Origin: Promethearchaeota archaeon
GTDB taxonomy: Archaea; Asgardarchaeota; Lokiarchaeia; Sigynarchaeales; SOKP01
Reading direction: 5' to 3'
Assembly: GCA_014729315.1 (NCBI GenBank)
Contig: WJKD01000754.1
Coordinates: forward strand, 1 to 5,007
Length of the DNA: 5,007 bases
Of this stretch, positions 4,246 through 5,007 are shown in pieces. The notes under the pieces were generated by a model, which did no database searches, was not told where the DNA came from, and worked only from the letters and a program-made list of their open reading frames with translations. Every line of letters starts with the position of its first letter. Position 1 is the first letter of the stretch. The position numbers were made by a program, and so were the translations under genes.

Positions 4246-5007
4246 CTAATATATACCAAATTCTCTTATTGATCTACGAATATTGGGAATTGTTTTTCCG
4301 AATTCTAATAGTCGCCTGTTATATTTTTCGTATAATTGACTAAAATCGTCAAAATCTCCGTTGTCAATCTCTTTTACGAATAAATACGAAATGTTTGCCA
4401 ATTCTTTGAATATTCCGTCTATCTTATCCGAATTTTCAGCGATTCGGTTGTCAATATTTTTTCCCCTTGACTTTCTTACCATATTTCTTAACTTACCCCG
4501 AGGAACCCGAATTCGTTCTACCAAATCGTCACAATCGCTCAAGAATTTATAAGCTTTAACTTTGCTCTCATCGTCCAGTTCAGCTTCAATGATCTCCGTC
4601 CTCCATGTATTAATTCTACCTCGAGCGAACGTGTCGAAATTTAGAGAGATCGAATCGATTTCCTCTCGGACTAAAAACCGGAGAAATTCAGGGTCGTCGC
4701 TTGGTGCTTGTCCGCAAATGCCAACTTTTTTCTTATGATCGTGAGCAACTTGAATTAAGTGCTTAATGGCTCTTCTAATGGCTTCACTATTAGTGATGTA
4801 ATTATAATCTTTTGATAAAGGAATCAATTTCTCATTATCTCTTCCTGCGCCATATATCAACTGAGTTAAATCGTTGGAACCAATCGAAAATCCGTCAAAA
4901 TAAGTGCAAAAGATATCTGCACAAAAAATATTAGATGGGATTTCTGCCATACAATATACCTGAAGGCCCTCCCGTCCTCGTATCAACCCTTCACTGAGCA
5001 TTATGTC
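4246..5007 (-). CDS. ppsA: Phosphoenolpyruvate synthase, C-terminal part
   Basis: Partial gene: the frame is open to the window edge (D-I precede the first visible Met at 5001), so the N-terminal ATP-grasp and phosphohistidine domains lie outside. The visible part is the end of the PEP/pyruvate-binding TIM barrel of PEP synthase (pyruvate + ATP + water to PEP + AMP + Pi; gluconeogenesis). Counting from the Met at 5001, it contains the metal-site Glu20 in MAEIPSN, GSNDLTQ with Asp44, and the catalytic acid-base Cys96 in VGICGQAPSD. The SLNFD segment (119-123) has Phe where the family usually has Pro. PEP synthases normally end a few residues after this. Here about 110 more residues follow: charged, helical, with RGKLRNMVRKSRGK and two predicted helix pairs up to REFGIY. 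That tail is unassigned. Pyruvate phosphate dikinase shares these motifs, but GICGQ-PSD and GSNDLTQL favour PEP synthase. Convergent with the FrhB-like gene, 86 bp apart. Confidence 0.9.
   Translation of the reverse strand, partial: DIMLSEGLIRGREGLQVYCMAEIPSNIFCADIFCTYFDGFSIGSNDLTQLIYGAGRDNEKLIPLSKDYNYITNSEAIRRAIKHLIQVAHDHKKKVGICGQAPSDDPEFLRFLVREEIDSISLNFDTFARGRINTWRTEIIEAELDDESKVKAYKFLSDCDDLVERIRVPRGKLRNMVRKSRGKNIDNRIAENSDKIDGIFKELANISYLFVKEIDNGDFDDFSQLYEKYNRRLLEFGKTIPNIRRSIREFGIY

Noticed and set aside
4249..4400. Resemblance of the PEP synthase tail end to the C-terminal helices of GHMP kinases (D-x-x-x-F-x-x-L, N-x-x-L-L, P-x-I)
   Set aside because: Only a loose spacing of common helix residues, with no glycine-rich or ATP motif; insufficient to propose a fusion.
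4361..4552. Plus-strand open frame of 63 codons
   Set aside because: Antisense to the PEP synthase tail; no ribosome site and no recognisable motif.
1..5007. CRISPR arrays, tRNA or rRNA genes, insertion sequence ends
   Set aside because: No regularly spaced repeats, no cloverleaf-like or conserved rRNA segments, and no transposase frame or terminal inverted repeats with target duplications were seen on either strand.

Overview
The window is AT-rich and almost certainly archaeal. It carries an intact UPF0147 gene, a family essentially confined to archaea, plus a decayed second copy of it. It also has a TrmB-type winged-helix domain, an F420-hydrogenase beta-subunit (FrhB/FdhB) flavin/iron-sulfur protein, TATA-box-like promoters close to start codons, and T-rich tracts in place of classic hairpin terminators. 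The lineage cannot be fixed from the sequence. The mix (FrhB family, TrmB domains, PEP synthase, high A+T, much decayed DNA) would suit an Asgard-type or other uncultured anaerobic archaeon, but that is inference.

Layout. Positions 1-457 (+) hold a stand-alone minimal nucleotidyltransferase (MNT) with an intact active site. Positions 458-1857 are mostly degraded: a truncated, frame-broken UPF0147 copy (about 664-820, +) followed by an orphan Shine-Dalgarno sequence; a small Cys/His-rich protein of unknown function (860-1207, -); and a decayed reading frame (about 1313-1675, -) that weakly resembles a HEPN domain. The intact UPF0147 gene lies at 1858-2151 (-). A divergent intergenic region of about 340 bp (2152-2494) carries candidate promoters for both sides and a small palindrome.

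The main gene (2720-4159, +) encodes an FrhB-like iron-sulfur flavoprotein with a C-terminal TrmB-like winged-helix domain and coiled coil. This is the most interesting object in the window: a redox module covalently joined to a DNA-binding module. Its 5' end is problematic. Coding-like sequence in the same frame extends upstream to an ATG at 2495, placed correctly behind a TATA box at 2462, but it is interrupted by two in-frame TAA codons. A strong inverted repeat (2580-2594/2620-2633) with a pyrimidine-rich loop covers the break.

Convergent to it, 4246-5007 (-) is the C-terminal part of a phosphoenolpyruvate synthase that runs off the window. It keeps the catalytic Cys and metal ligands, but has an unusual C-terminal helical tail of about 110 residues.

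There is no clear multi-gene operon: genes are single and their orientations alternate. Links between them (MNT with a decayed HEPN partner, or the FrhB-wHTH protein regulating nearby genes) are hypotheses.
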